DNA of 5,489 bases from assembly GCA_023460255.1 (NCBI GenBank), contig JAEWQZ010000055.1, positions 1-5,489 of the forward strand, in the 5' to 3' direction. Numbering within the stretch: position 1 is the stretch's first letter; each line of letters begins with the position of its first letter. The position numbers and the translations under genes were made by a program. Under the pieces are notes generated by a model. It was not told the DNA's origin and did no database searches. It worked only from the letters and a program-made list of their open reading frames with translations. Below are positions 1 through 4,957 of the stretch, piece by piece. The DNA comes from Actinomycetes bacterium (GTDB lineage: Bacteria; Actinomycetota; Actinomycetes; Actinomycetales; Cellulomonadaceae).

Positions 1-41
1 CCGCCGGAGCGCCCGAGGCGCACAGGGCTGACGGACGTCGG

Positions 42-75
42 GCCCGCCCGCGGTTCGCCGGAGCCGCGGGCGGGC
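42..75. terminator. GC-rich 15-bp hairpin, probable terminator of the gene to the left
   Basis: The arms 42-53 and 64-75 are perfectly complementary over 12 bp (GCCCGCCCGCGG against CCGCGGGCGGGC). Pairing continues inward as a T-G wobble, T-A and C-G, leaving a four-base loop GCCG at 57-60. No T-run follows on either strand, which is common for terminators in high-GC actinobacteria. A stop codon TGA lies at 29-31 in a frame open from the left edge. If a plus-strand gene ends there, the hairpin starts 10 bases after its stop. That gene cannot be confirmed from ten codons. The stem-loop is seen directly; the terminator role is inferred. Confidence 0.55.
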
Positions 76-128
76 GCGCAGGCCGAACCGTCGCGCGCGG
101 ACCGCCCCCACGGCGTCGTCGTCGGGAC

Positions 129-141
129 TAGCGTTCCCCGC
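129..141 (+). promoter_or_regulatory. Leaderless-type promoter of the DUF4240 gene
   Basis: TAGCGT at 129-134 fits the actinobacterial -10 pattern TANNNT. Seven bases separate its last base from the ATG at 142, so transcription would begin at or next to the start codon. No purine-rich ribosome binding site lies in the ten bases before the ATG (TTCCCCGC), unlike every other non-coupled gene here. Both facts fit a leaderless mRNA, which is frequent in actinobacteria. No convincing -35 element is visible. Confidence 0.5.
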
Positions 142-678
142 ATGGACCGCAGCGAGCTCTGGGACCTCGTCGAGACCGCGCGCGAGGAGGCCGACGACCC
201 CGCCGACGCGGACTCCGTCGCCGACACCCTCGTCCGGCTCCTCGCCGACCGCGAGCCGGAGGAGATCGAGGCGTTCGACGTCGCCCTGGGCGCCGTCCTC
301 GCGGAGTCGTACACCACCGACCTGTGGGCCGCCGCGTACCTCGTCAACGGCGGCGCGTCCGACGACGGGTTCGACTACTTCCGCGGCTGGCTCGTCGCGC
401 AGGGCCGCGACGTGTTCGAGGCCGCCCTCGCCGACCCGGACAGCCTCGCCGAGGTGCCCGCCGTGCGCGGCGCCACGGCCGACGGCGACGAGCTCGAGTG
501 CGAGGAGATGCTCTCCGTGGCCTGGGACGCGTACTCCGCCGCCACCGACGACGACCTGCCCGAGCGCGCCGCGCTGGCGCTGCCCGAGCTCGACCCGATG
601 TGGGACTTCGACGACGAGCAGGAGATGCGCGACCGCCTGCCCAGGCTCGCCGCGCTCGCCTACGACCAGGCCGACTGA
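142..678 (+). CDS. DUF4240 domain-containing protein
   Basis: A 178-residue soluble acidic protein with no signal peptide or membrane segment. It matches the DUF4240 family from memory across nearly its full length. The N-terminus MDRSELWDLVETARE corresponds to the family opening (an F/LW-x-LIE-type helix). The conserved core is at residues 60-102, with DLWAAAYLVNGG, then SDDGFDYFRGWLVAQG, then VFEAALADPDSL. The ECEEML motif at 119-124 precedes the WDAY segment. The C-terminal segment WDFDDEQEMRDRLPRLAAL is also typical. The family's biochemical function is unknown and no catalytic motif is evident. ATG at 142 is the only start that keeps the conserved N-terminus. The gene appears monocistronic: the next gene is convergent, with its stop 38 bp away. 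Confidence 0.9.
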   Translation: MDRSELWDLVETAREEADDPADADSVADTLVRLLADREPEEIEAFDVALGAVLAESYTTDLWAAAYLVNGGASDDGFDYFRGWLVAQGRDVFEAALADPDSLAEVPAVRGATADGDELECEEMLSVAWDAYSAATDDDLPERAALALPELDPMWDFDDEQEMRDRLPRLAALAYDQAD

Positions 679-716
679 GCGCCCGACCCAGCGGCGCCCC
701 GCCCGGGCCGCGCGCG

Positions 717-1439
717 TCAGGCCGGGAGCACGTACCGGTACATGAGCAGGTAGTGCAGCGTGGCCGCCACGACCACGAGCACGTGCCAGATCTCGTGGAA
801 CCCGAGCACGCCAGGCACCGGGTTCGGCCGCTCCAGCACGAAGACCACGAACCCCGCGCTGTACACCAGCCCGCCCGCCGCCATCAGCGCGTACGCCCCG
901 AACGGCAGCGACGGCCCCGCACCGGCGAGCAGCACCGGCATCCAGCCCAGCGAGATGTACAGGGTGTTGGTCACGTACTTCGGCAGGGTGCGCAGCGTGG
1001 CCCGCAGCACGATCCCGACGACGGCGATCACCCACACCGCGCCCAGCACCGTCCACCCGTAGGTGCTGCGGAAGAGCACGAGCACCAGCGGCGTCACCGA
1101 ACCCGCGATGAGCAGGAACACCGACACGTAGTCGAGGGTGCGCAGGACCTCGTTCACGCGCGGGCCGCGGTCGAGACCGTGGTGGAGCGTGCTGGAGACG
1201 AACAGCATCAGCACCGAGAAGCCGTAGACGCCGAAGCCGACGATCTTCCACGGGTCGCCCTGCGCGCCCGCCTGGGCGACGAGCAGCCCTGAGCCGACCA
1301 GTGCGAAGCAGGATGCGACCAGGTGCGTGACGGTGTTGATGCGCTCGTCGGTGACGTGCACGCTGCCGTCCCTGCTCAGGGGCGTGCCGGACGGCGGGCC
1401 GCCGGGCGTGCCGTCCGTCGGGTGCGAGGGCTGCGTCAC
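717..1439 (-). CDS. trhA: TrhA/hemolysin III (PAQR-like) seven-helix membrane protein
   Basis: A 240-residue integral membrane protein of the bacterial hemolysin III/TrhA branch of the PAQR superfamily. Family hallmarks are DERINTVTH (residues 31-39) before the first helix; SSTLHH (82-87) giving the S-x3-H motif with S83 and H87; D103 in LDYVSVFLLIAGSVTP; and HEIWH (215-219) giving the H-x3-H motif near the last helix. In PAQR structures H, D, H and H sit at a buried metal site. The bacterial family is linked to membrane-lipid homeostasis; hemolysis is not established for most members. D103 is followed by Tyr, whereas many homologues I recall have Asp-His. The GTG at 1439 begins one base after the upstream stop (TGA at 1443-1441) and has no clear ribosome binding site, which fits translational coupling. 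A second GTG at 1361 (214 residues), preceded by AGGGA, would remove a Pro/Gly-rich tail of 26 residues and is a real alternative start. Confidence 0.88.
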   Translation of the reverse strand: MTQPSHPTDGTPGGPPSGTPLSRDGSVHVTDERINTVTHLVASCFALVGSGLLVAQAGAQGDPWKIVGFGVYGFSVLMLFVSSTLHHGLDRGPRVNEVLRTLDYVSVFLLIAGSVTPLVLVLFRSTYGWTVLGAVWVIAVVGIVLRATLRTLPKYVTNTLYISLGWMPVLLAGAGPSLPFGAYALMAAGGLVYSAGFVVFVLERPNPVPGVLGFHEIWHVLVVVAATLHYLLMYRYVLPA

Positions 1440-1440
1440 C

Positions 1441-2568
1441 TCAGCCGGCCCACTGCGTGGCGGCGAACGTGGGGGACAGCACGTCCTCCACCAGCACGGA
1501 GCGGGTGTCGAGCGCGGCGAGCGGGACGTCGATACACACGTCGAACTCCGCGCCCTCCCCGGGCGCGAGCGGCCCGACCTCGAGCACCGGGCGCGCCGGC
1601 CACGCGGCGCACGCCCAGCTGTCGTACAGCAGGCCGTCGTCGCCCCAGTACGACACGGCCAGGTCCAGCGACGGCCGGGCCGGCTCGGCACCCGTGTTCG
1701 TCACGACCAGCGTCGCGAGGACGTACCGCCCGTCGGGCTGCGGGTTCTGCGGGAAGGCCGCGGCGACGGCGTCGTCGGCGTCCGTGCTCACGGCGGTGAC
1801 GACGACGTCGAAGGTGCCCACCGTCGCCGGCTCGCCGACGGCGACCGTCGCGAGGCTCGCCAGGTCCGGGCCGCCCTCGGTGCCCGGGGCGGGCCGCGGG
1901 GCGTTGCCGCGCGCGCCGTCCTCCCAGCCCTCGTCGTAGCCCGACGCGAGGCCCTCGTCGTAGCCCACCTCGTAGCCCGCCTGCCACGGGTCCTCGTCCT
2001 CGACCGGCCAGGGGTCGCCGGTGATCGTGGTGTCCCAGTCGTCGCCCAGCGTCGGCAGGATGGCGAGGAACAACGCCGTCCCGCCGATCATCGCCAGCAC
2101 CGACAGCACGATGCCCCAGACCGCCTGCCCGCGGCCCAGCGCCAGCCCGGCGGCGACCCGCCGCAGCGCCACGATCCCCAGGACCAGGCCGACGATCCCG
2201 CCGACCACGCCGAGGATCCCGATGCTGACGAGGATCCCGAGCAGCGCGCCCGCCCCGGTGATCAGCGAGCCCACCGCGAGGCTCGAGCTCGGCGGCCGGA
2301 CGGTGGGCTGGCCGAACGGGCTCGGGGGCGGGCCGTAGCCGGCACCGGGCGCGGACCAGTACGGGTTCGGTGCGCCGTACGCGCCGGGCGGGGCGGGGTA
2401 CGCGCCGGGTGGTGCACCGTACGCGCCGGGCGGGGCGGGCGTCCCGCTGTACGGCGGGTAGGGGGTGGGCGTGATGGGCGTCACGGGTACGCCGGACGGC
2501 CCGGGCGCGGACGCGGGCGCCGCGTACGGGTTCGGCGGAGCGAACGGCGTCGATGACTCGGTGGACAA
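1441..2568 (-). CDS. Proline-rich membrane-anchored protein with DUF4190-type helices and a DUF4352-like extracellular domain
   Basis: A 375-residue protein, length taken from the TTG at 2568, which has GAGGGG six bases upstream. Residues 1-95 are a disordered, probably cytoplasmic Pro/Ala/Gly/Tyr tail with three PPGAY units at 46, 53 and 60. Residues 97-136 form two close hydrophobic helices ending in LGIVALRR, and 148-173 form a third (GQAVWGIVLSVLAMIGG), the DUF4190 pattern. A highly acidic linker follows (175-220), with Gly at every fourth position from 198 to 218. Residues 240-370 look like a DUF4352/telokin-type immunoglobulin fold: VGTFDVVVTAV, then YVLATLVVTNTGAEPA, then LAPGEGAEFDVCIDVP. 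C320 and C345 could form a disulfide outside the cell. Such proteins are common in actinobacteria, but their role is unknown; an envelope or ligand-binding function is only inference. It is the first gene of a two-gene operon with the TrhA-type gene. Confidence 0.82.
   Translation of the reverse strand: MSTESSTPFAPPNPYAAPASAPGPSGVPVTPITPTPYPPYSGTPAPPGAYGAPPGAYPAPPGAYGAPNPYWSAPGAGYGPPPSPFGQPTVRPPSSSLAVGSLITGAGALLGILVSIGILGVVGGIVGLVLGIVALRRVAAGLALGRGQAVWGIVLSVLAMIGGTALFLAILPTLGDDWDTTITGDPWPVEDEDPWQAGYEVGYDEGLASGYDEGWEDGARGNAPRPAPGTEGGPDLASLATVAVGEPATVGTFDVVVTAVSTDADDAVAAAFPQNPQPDGRYVLATLVVTNTGAEPARPSLDLAVSYWGDDGLLYDSWACAAWPARPVLEVGPLAPGEGAEFDVCIDVPLAALDTRSVLVEDVLSPTFAATQWAG
1927..1982 (-). repeat. 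Repeats encoding a Gly-every-fourth-residue linker
   Basis: A 16-base sequence, GCCCTCGTCGTAGCCC, is repeated exactly at 1927-1942 and 1951-1966. A shorter related piece, CTCGTAGCCCGCC, follows at 1969-1981. On the minus strand these encode the GYDEG units of the protein, at residues 202-206 and 210-214, and the GYEV preceding them. Glycines fall at 198, 202, 206, 210, 214 and 218. Confidence 0.75.
2371..2440 (-). repeat. 21-bp tandem repeat encoding PPGAY units
   Basis: The sequence GTACGCGCCGGG recurs at 2377, 2398 and 2419, an exact 21-bp period. On the minus strand it encodes three seven-residue units of the form APPGAY(G/P) in the disordered N-terminal tail of the DUF4190-type protein. 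The period is a multiple of three, so copy-number change would not break the frame. Confidence 0.8.
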
Positions 2569-2574
2569 GCGGGC

Positions 2575-2580
2575 CCCCTC
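2575..2580 (-). promoter_or_regulatory. Ribosome binding site that selects the TTG start at 2568
   Basis: GAGGGG read on the minus strand lies six bases before TTG (2568-2566). Upstream in-frame TTG at 2625 would add 19 residues that have no family resemblance and lacks a comparable purine run. The choice of the TTG at 2568 rests on this site and on the fact that the Pro-rich tail begins just after it. Confidence 0.7.
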
Positions 2581-2669
2581 GAGCGGTGATGCCCTCACCG
2601 AACCGGCGCAGGACGGTGGGCACAAGGGACCACGGGCCCGCTCACCCGAACGGCCCTCGCGGTGCGCGC

Positions 2670-2675
2670 TACACT
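2670..2675 (+). promoter_or_regulatory. -10 element of the LexA-controlled small gene
   Basis: TACACT fits the actinobacterial TANNNT -10 pattern and lies 37 bp before the GTG at 2713. Transcription would begin near 2682, inside the LexA operator, leaving a leader of about 30 bases with a ribosome binding site. No good -35 hexamer is visible at 17-18 bp upstream. Confidence 0.55.
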
Positions 2676-2694
2676 GTCGAACATACGTTCGACA
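2675..2694. promoter_or_regulatory. LexA operator (SOS box)
   Basis: The core TCGAACATACGTTCGA (2677-2692) matches the actinobacterial LexA consensus TCGAAC-N4-GTTCGA with no mismatch. The symmetry extends two more bases on each side: TGTCGAAC at 2675-2682 and GTTCGACA at 2687-2694 are perfect inverted copies around the spacer ATAC. The left end touches the last base of the TACACT -10 element and the operator covers the expected start of transcription. Bound LexA should therefore block RNA polymerase until DNA damage triggers its cleavage. The operator is 107 bp upstream of the divergent TTG at 2568, so an effect on that gene is less likely. Confidence 0.92.
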
Positions 2695-2702
2695 TGCCCG
2701 TC

Positions 2703-2710
2703 AGGAGGGG
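2703..2710 (+). promoter_or_regulatory. Strong ribosome binding site for the GTG at 2713
   Basis: AGGAGGGG lies just before the GTG, with four bases between AGGAGG and the start codon. It fixes the start at 2713 and rules out the in-frame ATG at 2662, which would lie upstream of the promoter and operator. Confidence 0.8.
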
Positions 2711-2712
2711 TC

Positions 2713-2994
2713 GTGCCCAGGGTCCCCCGCGCCGTCGCGAACGGCGAGCGCCCGCCGGACGTGCCCGTCAAGCCGATGGGCAACGTGCCGGTCATCGTGC
2801 ACGTCGTGTGGTCCGACGGCGTCGAGGAGTGGCGGCCGGCGCGGGCGATCAGGTGGACCGCCACGCACGTCATGGTCGGCTGGCCCGAGGGTGACGAGGC
2901 GCGCGGGAGCCGGCACGACGAGCGGTGGGAGTGGTTGCGCGCGCAGGACGTCATGCGGTCGGTGCGCTGGTTGGTCCCGCCGCAGCGGGCGTGA
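2713..2994 (+). CDS. Small Trp-rich SOS-regulated protein of unknown function
   Basis: A 93-residue basic protein I cannot assign to a named family. It has no signal peptide or membrane segment and should be cytoplasmic. Residues 1-22 are a Pro/Arg-rich tail. Residues 25-57 alternate as beta-strands (VPVIVHVVWSDG, then EEWRPARAIRW, then THVMVGW), suggesting a small SH3- or Tudor-like barrel. Residues 70-87 (DERWEWLRAQDVMRSVRW) look helical and then strand-like. Seven of 93 residues are Trp (33, 40, 48, 57, 72, 74, 86). No catalytic motif is evident. The perfect LexA box over its promoter places it in the DNA-damage response, so a role in repair, replication control or checkpoint-like inhibition is possible but is inference only. 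It is a single-gene transcription unit whose 3' end overlaps the convergent Pr6Pr gene by 44 bp. Confidence 0.85.
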   Translation: MPRVPRAVANGERPPDVPVKPMGNVPVIVHVVWSDGVEEWRPARAIRWTATHVMVGWPEGDEARGSRHDERWEWLRAQDVMRSVRWLVPPQRA

Positions 2995-3685
2995 CTGCGT
3001 CGTCGGGCGCGGGGTCGTCGGGCGCTGCGTCGTCGGGCGCCCCTGCGCTGCCCAGGACGGCCCGCGGCCGCATCGCGCGGTCCACCGCGACGAGCACCAG
3101 CCCCAGCACGAGGAAGCCCACCGAGTAGATGGCGATGTTCGTCGCCAGGCCGCCCCAGCCGAGCTCGCCGAGGTCGATGAACCCGTAGGGGTAGTCCGGC
3201 GTCGCGAGGAGCTCGGCCCGGACCAGTGCGAACACCGCGTACGCGTACAGGTACGTGAGCCACCAGAACGCGTTGGCCCAGCGCAGGCGCCGGTGGCCGT
3301 CGCAGAGGACGAAGTCGATCACCGCGCACACCGGCGTGATCTGGTGCTCGATCTGCGCGCTGGTCAGGCCGAGGAACGTCGGTGCGAGCGTCGGGTCCGG
3401 CGGCTCGAGCACGAAGTGCGCGATGAGGCCGGTGATCGCCAGGAAGAGCGTGACGGCGCCCTTGAGCCACGCCGGCGGCTGCGCGACCCGCCAGCGCCCG
3501 GGCAGCAGCCCGGCCTGCCGCAGCGACGCGAGCCCCGCCCACGTCATGACGACCGCGAGCATGAGGCCCGACTGGTTGGTGAAGTAGACCAGCCCGTCGA
3601 GGTCGCCCTCGAGCCAGATCTCGTGCGTGGCGACCAGCGCGAGCAGGGCGACGGCGAGGCGGAACACGGCGACGGCGACGTTCAC
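2951..3685 (-). CDS. Pr6Pr family six-helix membrane protein
   Basis: A 244-residue integral membrane protein resembling the Pr6Pr (predicted six-pass) family. Hydrophobic segments are near residues 3-20, 31-50, 76-93, 113-128, 139-158 and 180-201. Features shared with the family from memory are YFTNQSGLMLAVVMTWAGL (34-52), the LIAHFVL segment (88-93), HQITPVCAVIDFVLCD (114-129) and YPYGFIDLGELGW (165-177). The function is unknown. After the last helix a cytoplasmic-looking tail (202-244) carries three APDDA/APDDP repeats. The GTG at 3685 is chosen because GGAGGA precedes it by four bases and the first helix starts at once. Longer readings of this frame run upstream through the neighbouring gene and are not real. 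Its stop lies inside the convergent SOS-controlled gene. Confidence 0.85.
   Translation of the reverse strand: MNVAVAVFRLAVALLALVATHEIWLEGDLDGLVYFTNQSGLMLAVVMTWAGLASLRQAGLLPGRWRVAQPPAWLKGAVTLFLAITGLIAHFVLEPPDPTLAPTFLGLTSAQIEHQITPVCAVIDFVLCDGHRRLRWANAFWWLTYLYAYAVFALVRAELLATPDYPYGFIDLGELGWGGLATNIAIYSVGFLVLGLVLVAVDRAMRPRAVLGSAGAPDDAAPDDPAPDDAVTPAAAGPTSAPTA
2997..3041 (-). repeat. Three 15-bp tandem repeats encoding APDD(A/P)
   Basis: Units at 2997-3011, 3012-3026 and 3027-3041 differ only in their first-position and last-position bases around the shared core GTCGTCGGGCGC. They encode the acidic APDD repeats at residues 216-230 of the Pr6Pr protein. The array starts three bases after the TGA of the convergent 93-residue gene. 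Confidence 0.8.
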
Positions 3686-3742
3686 TCGGTCCTCCGGTGG
3701 GCGCGATGCGGGCGCATGCGGGCGAGGTGCGACGTGCCGGAC

Positions 3743-3772
3743 ACAGTACCGACGCGGGCCGGGCGCCGTCAG
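3743..3772 (-). promoter_or_regulatory. Candidate promoter of the Pr6Pr gene
   Basis: On the minus strand, TACTGT (3748-3743) fits the TANNNT -10 pattern. CTGACG (3772-3767) matches four of six bases of TTGACA at an 18-bp spacing. Transcription would start near 3736, giving a leader of about 50 bases. The -35 overlaps the stop codon of the upstream DUF6884-type gene, so the two genes may be transcribed separately despite sharing a strand. Confidence 0.4.
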
Positions 3773-4536
3773 GGGACGGCGGGCGCCGGGCGCGTGCCCG
3801 GGGTCCAGGCGTCGTACCAGGCCAGCGCCTCGGCGTAGGAGTGCGCGTCGACCGGGTCCACCAGCACCGCGCCGGCCCGCGTCAGCGCGGGCCGCAGCGC
3901 GTCGACGTGCTGGTCGCCGGCGTGGACCTCCACGACCGCCTCGGTGAGCGGCAGGACGTCGGCGAGCTGCCCGACGACGAACTCCGCCCAGCCGTGCCGG
4001 TACGCCGGCGCCTGGCCGGCGAGGGACAGCTCCGACGGGGCCACGACCTCCTGCGGCGCGAGCAGCCCCCACCGTCCGCTCAGCACGAACCAGGGCCGGC
4101 CGGACGCCTCGGCGTAGCGGCGCCGTCGGGCGAAGAGCGCGCCCGTGTACAGGTCCCGTGCGCAGGCGGCGTGGTGCACGGTGGTGCGTACGCTGCCGAC
4201 GAGCACGACGTCGCCCACCGGGAGCACGTCCCGGGCCCGACGCGCGGGGACGTCGCCGAAGAGCGGCAGGGGCGGCTGGGCCGGGCGCCCGCGCGCCCTC
4301 CGGTACAGGCCGCGGCCGACCCGCTCGAGAACCGGCCGGCTGCCGCCGAACTGGAAGTGGTCGCGGCTCGGGGCGTTGCCCTCGGTCAGCCCGAAGATGC
4401 GCGCGGAGACGGTGCTCGGCGGGACGTCGGGGTAGCGCTGGTGGAACCAGTCGAGGATCTGGCGCCGCGTGAAGGGCTCGGGCAGCACGCGGGCGCACTC
4501 GTCCAGCAGCTCGCTGACCGGCCGGTCGTGCCGCAT
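3769..4536 (-). CDS. Winged-helix plus DUF6884-like domain protein
   Basis: A 255-residue soluble protein with two recognisable parts. Residues 8-80 resemble a winged-helix module seen in restriction-type and related proteins: FTRRQILDWFHQRYPDVPPSTVSARIFGL, then a His/Phe-containing loop and RPVLERVGRGLYR. Residues 107-175 resemble DUF6884: VVLVGSVRTT, then ARDLYTGALFARRRRYAEA, PWFVLSGRWGLLAPQEVVAP. The remainder (176-246) is a helical and beta tail (WAEFVVGQLADVL, AVVEVHAG). As I recall the family, the first motif is usually VGCxKxK and the fourth SxxHGL; here Cys and both Lys are replaced (Ser, Arg, Thr) and His is Trp. Function is unknown; nucleic-acid binding by the N-terminal half is inference. 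ATG at 4536 is preferred over the in-frame GTG at 4566 because GAGGGAGGGG directly precedes it. Confidence 0.8.
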   Translation of the reverse strand: MRHDRPVSELLDECARVLPEPFTRRQILDWFHQRYPDVPPSTVSARIFGLTEGNAPSRDHFQFGGSRPVLERVGRGLYRRARGRPAQPPLPLFGDVPARRARDVLPVGDVVLVGSVRTTVHHAACARDLYTGALFARRRRYAEASGRPWFVLSGRWGLLAPQEVVAPSELSLAGQAPAYRHGWAEFVVGQLADVLPLTEAVVEVHAGDQHVDALRPALTRAGAVLVDPVDAHSYAEALAWYDAWTPGTRPAPAVP

Positions 4537-4745
4537 CGCCCCTCCCTCGGGACGGCCATGTCCCACTGTGGCACCGCTCGGCGTCCGGTGGTGCCCGTGG
4601 GGGATTCGGTGTTCGCGGGATGCCCGCCCCCCCGCAGCTGACTCCCCCCCGCGGCGACGGCGTCCCCCGCAGCTCTCCCCCCGACCCCCGGAACTCCCAC
4701 CGCCCCTCCCGCAGCTCCCCCCGCCCCTCGGCAGCTCCCACCCCG

Positions 4746-4785
4746 GCAGAGTGGAACGAAGTGCTGTCGTTTCGTTCCACTCTGC
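4746..4785. repeat. Perfect 15-bp inverted repeat
   Basis: GCAGAGTGGAACGAA at 4746-4760 is the exact reverse complement of TTCGTTCCACTCTGC at 4771-4785, with a 10-base spacer (4761-4770). It can form a stable stem-loop in single-stranded DNA or RNA. The right arm is the same sequence that recurs downstream at 4802-4816 and 4852-4866. No T-run follows. Confidence 0.9.
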
Positions 4786-4788
4786 GGA

Positions 4789-4888
4789 GTTGGACCCTCG
4801 TTTCGTTCCACTCTGCGGGGTGGGTGGGGCCGGGCGGGGTTGGACCCTCGTTTCGTTCCACTCTGCGGGGTGGGCGGGGGCGGGGCAG
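4789..4888. repeat. Two 50-bp tandem units carrying the repeated core
   Basis: Units 4789-4838 and 4839-4888 are identical over their first 36 bases and diverge mainly at the G-rich end. Each contains GTTGGACCCTCG followed by TTTCGTTCCACTCTGC (at 4801-4816 and 4851-4866). A third direct copy of the core lies at 4770-4785, inside the inverted repeat, and a fourth, inverted, at 4746-4760. Confidence 0.92.
4817..4885 (+). other. Two G-quadruplex-capable motifs
   Basis: At 4817-4839 five G-tracts of three or four bases are separated by one or two bases. At 4867-4885 four G-tracts (4, 3, 5 and 4 bases) are separated by single T or C bases. Both fit the usual G3+N1-7 pattern with very short loops, directly after each copy of the repeated core. 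Folding is predicted from pattern only. Confidence 0.65.
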
Positions 4889-4915
4889 GTGTGGTGGGTG
4901 GTGCGGACGACGCGC

Positions 4916-4935
4916 AGGTCACGGCAAGGTCACGG
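4916..4935 (+). repeat. Direct repeat AGGTCACGG at 11-bp spacing
   Basis: AGGTCACGG occurs at 4916-4924 and again at 4927-4935. The 11-bp period is about one helical turn, so both copies face the same side of the DNA, as in tandem regulator sites. It lies 90-109 bp before the GTG of the downstream gene. No regulator can be named. Confidence 0.5.
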
Positions 4936-4957
4936 GTGGGCAACGTTCCGGTGAAGG

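Noticed and set aside
691..711. Possible terminator between the convergent genes ending at 678 and 717
   Set aside because: GCGGC and GCCGC can pair over only five bases with an 11-base loop and no T-run, too weak to call in this base composition.
324..1292. Long plus-strand open frame of 322 codons
   Set aside because: It overlaps the DUF4240 gene and the TrhA-type gene in another frame and translates to Arg-rich low-complexity sequence, typical of spurious frames in very GC-rich DNA.
1327..2556. Plus-strand open frame of 409 codons opposite the DUF4190-type gene
   Set aside because: Arg/Gly/Ala-rich translation with no family resemblance. The minus strand has recognisable domains, membrane helices and a ribosome binding site.
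3706..3725. Direct repeat ATGCGGGCG, two copies at 10-bp spacing, in the Pr6Pr leader
   Set aside because: Short and low in complexity; no supporting context for a regulatory role.
2465..3838. Plus-strand open frame of 457 codons
   Set aside because: It crosses the LexA-controlled gene in a different frame and lies antisense to the Pr6Pr gene. The composition is Arg/His/Glu-rich noise.
4570..4595. Inverted repeat GGCACC/GGTGCC upstream of the DUF6884-type gene
   Set aside because: Only six base pairs with a 14-base spacer; expected by chance in GC-rich sequence.
2951..4861. Apparent 636-residue fusion of the Pr6Pr protein with an N-terminal extension
   Set aside because: The extension is read through the DUF6884-type gene in the wrong frame and through the intergenic repeats. 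The GTG at 3685 has a good ribosome binding site and begins at the first helix.
4746..4888. CRISPR array
   Set aside because: The copies differ in orientation and spacing (31 and 50 bp between direct copies), the tandem units have G-rich near-identical ends rather than unique spacers, and no cas gene is nearby.
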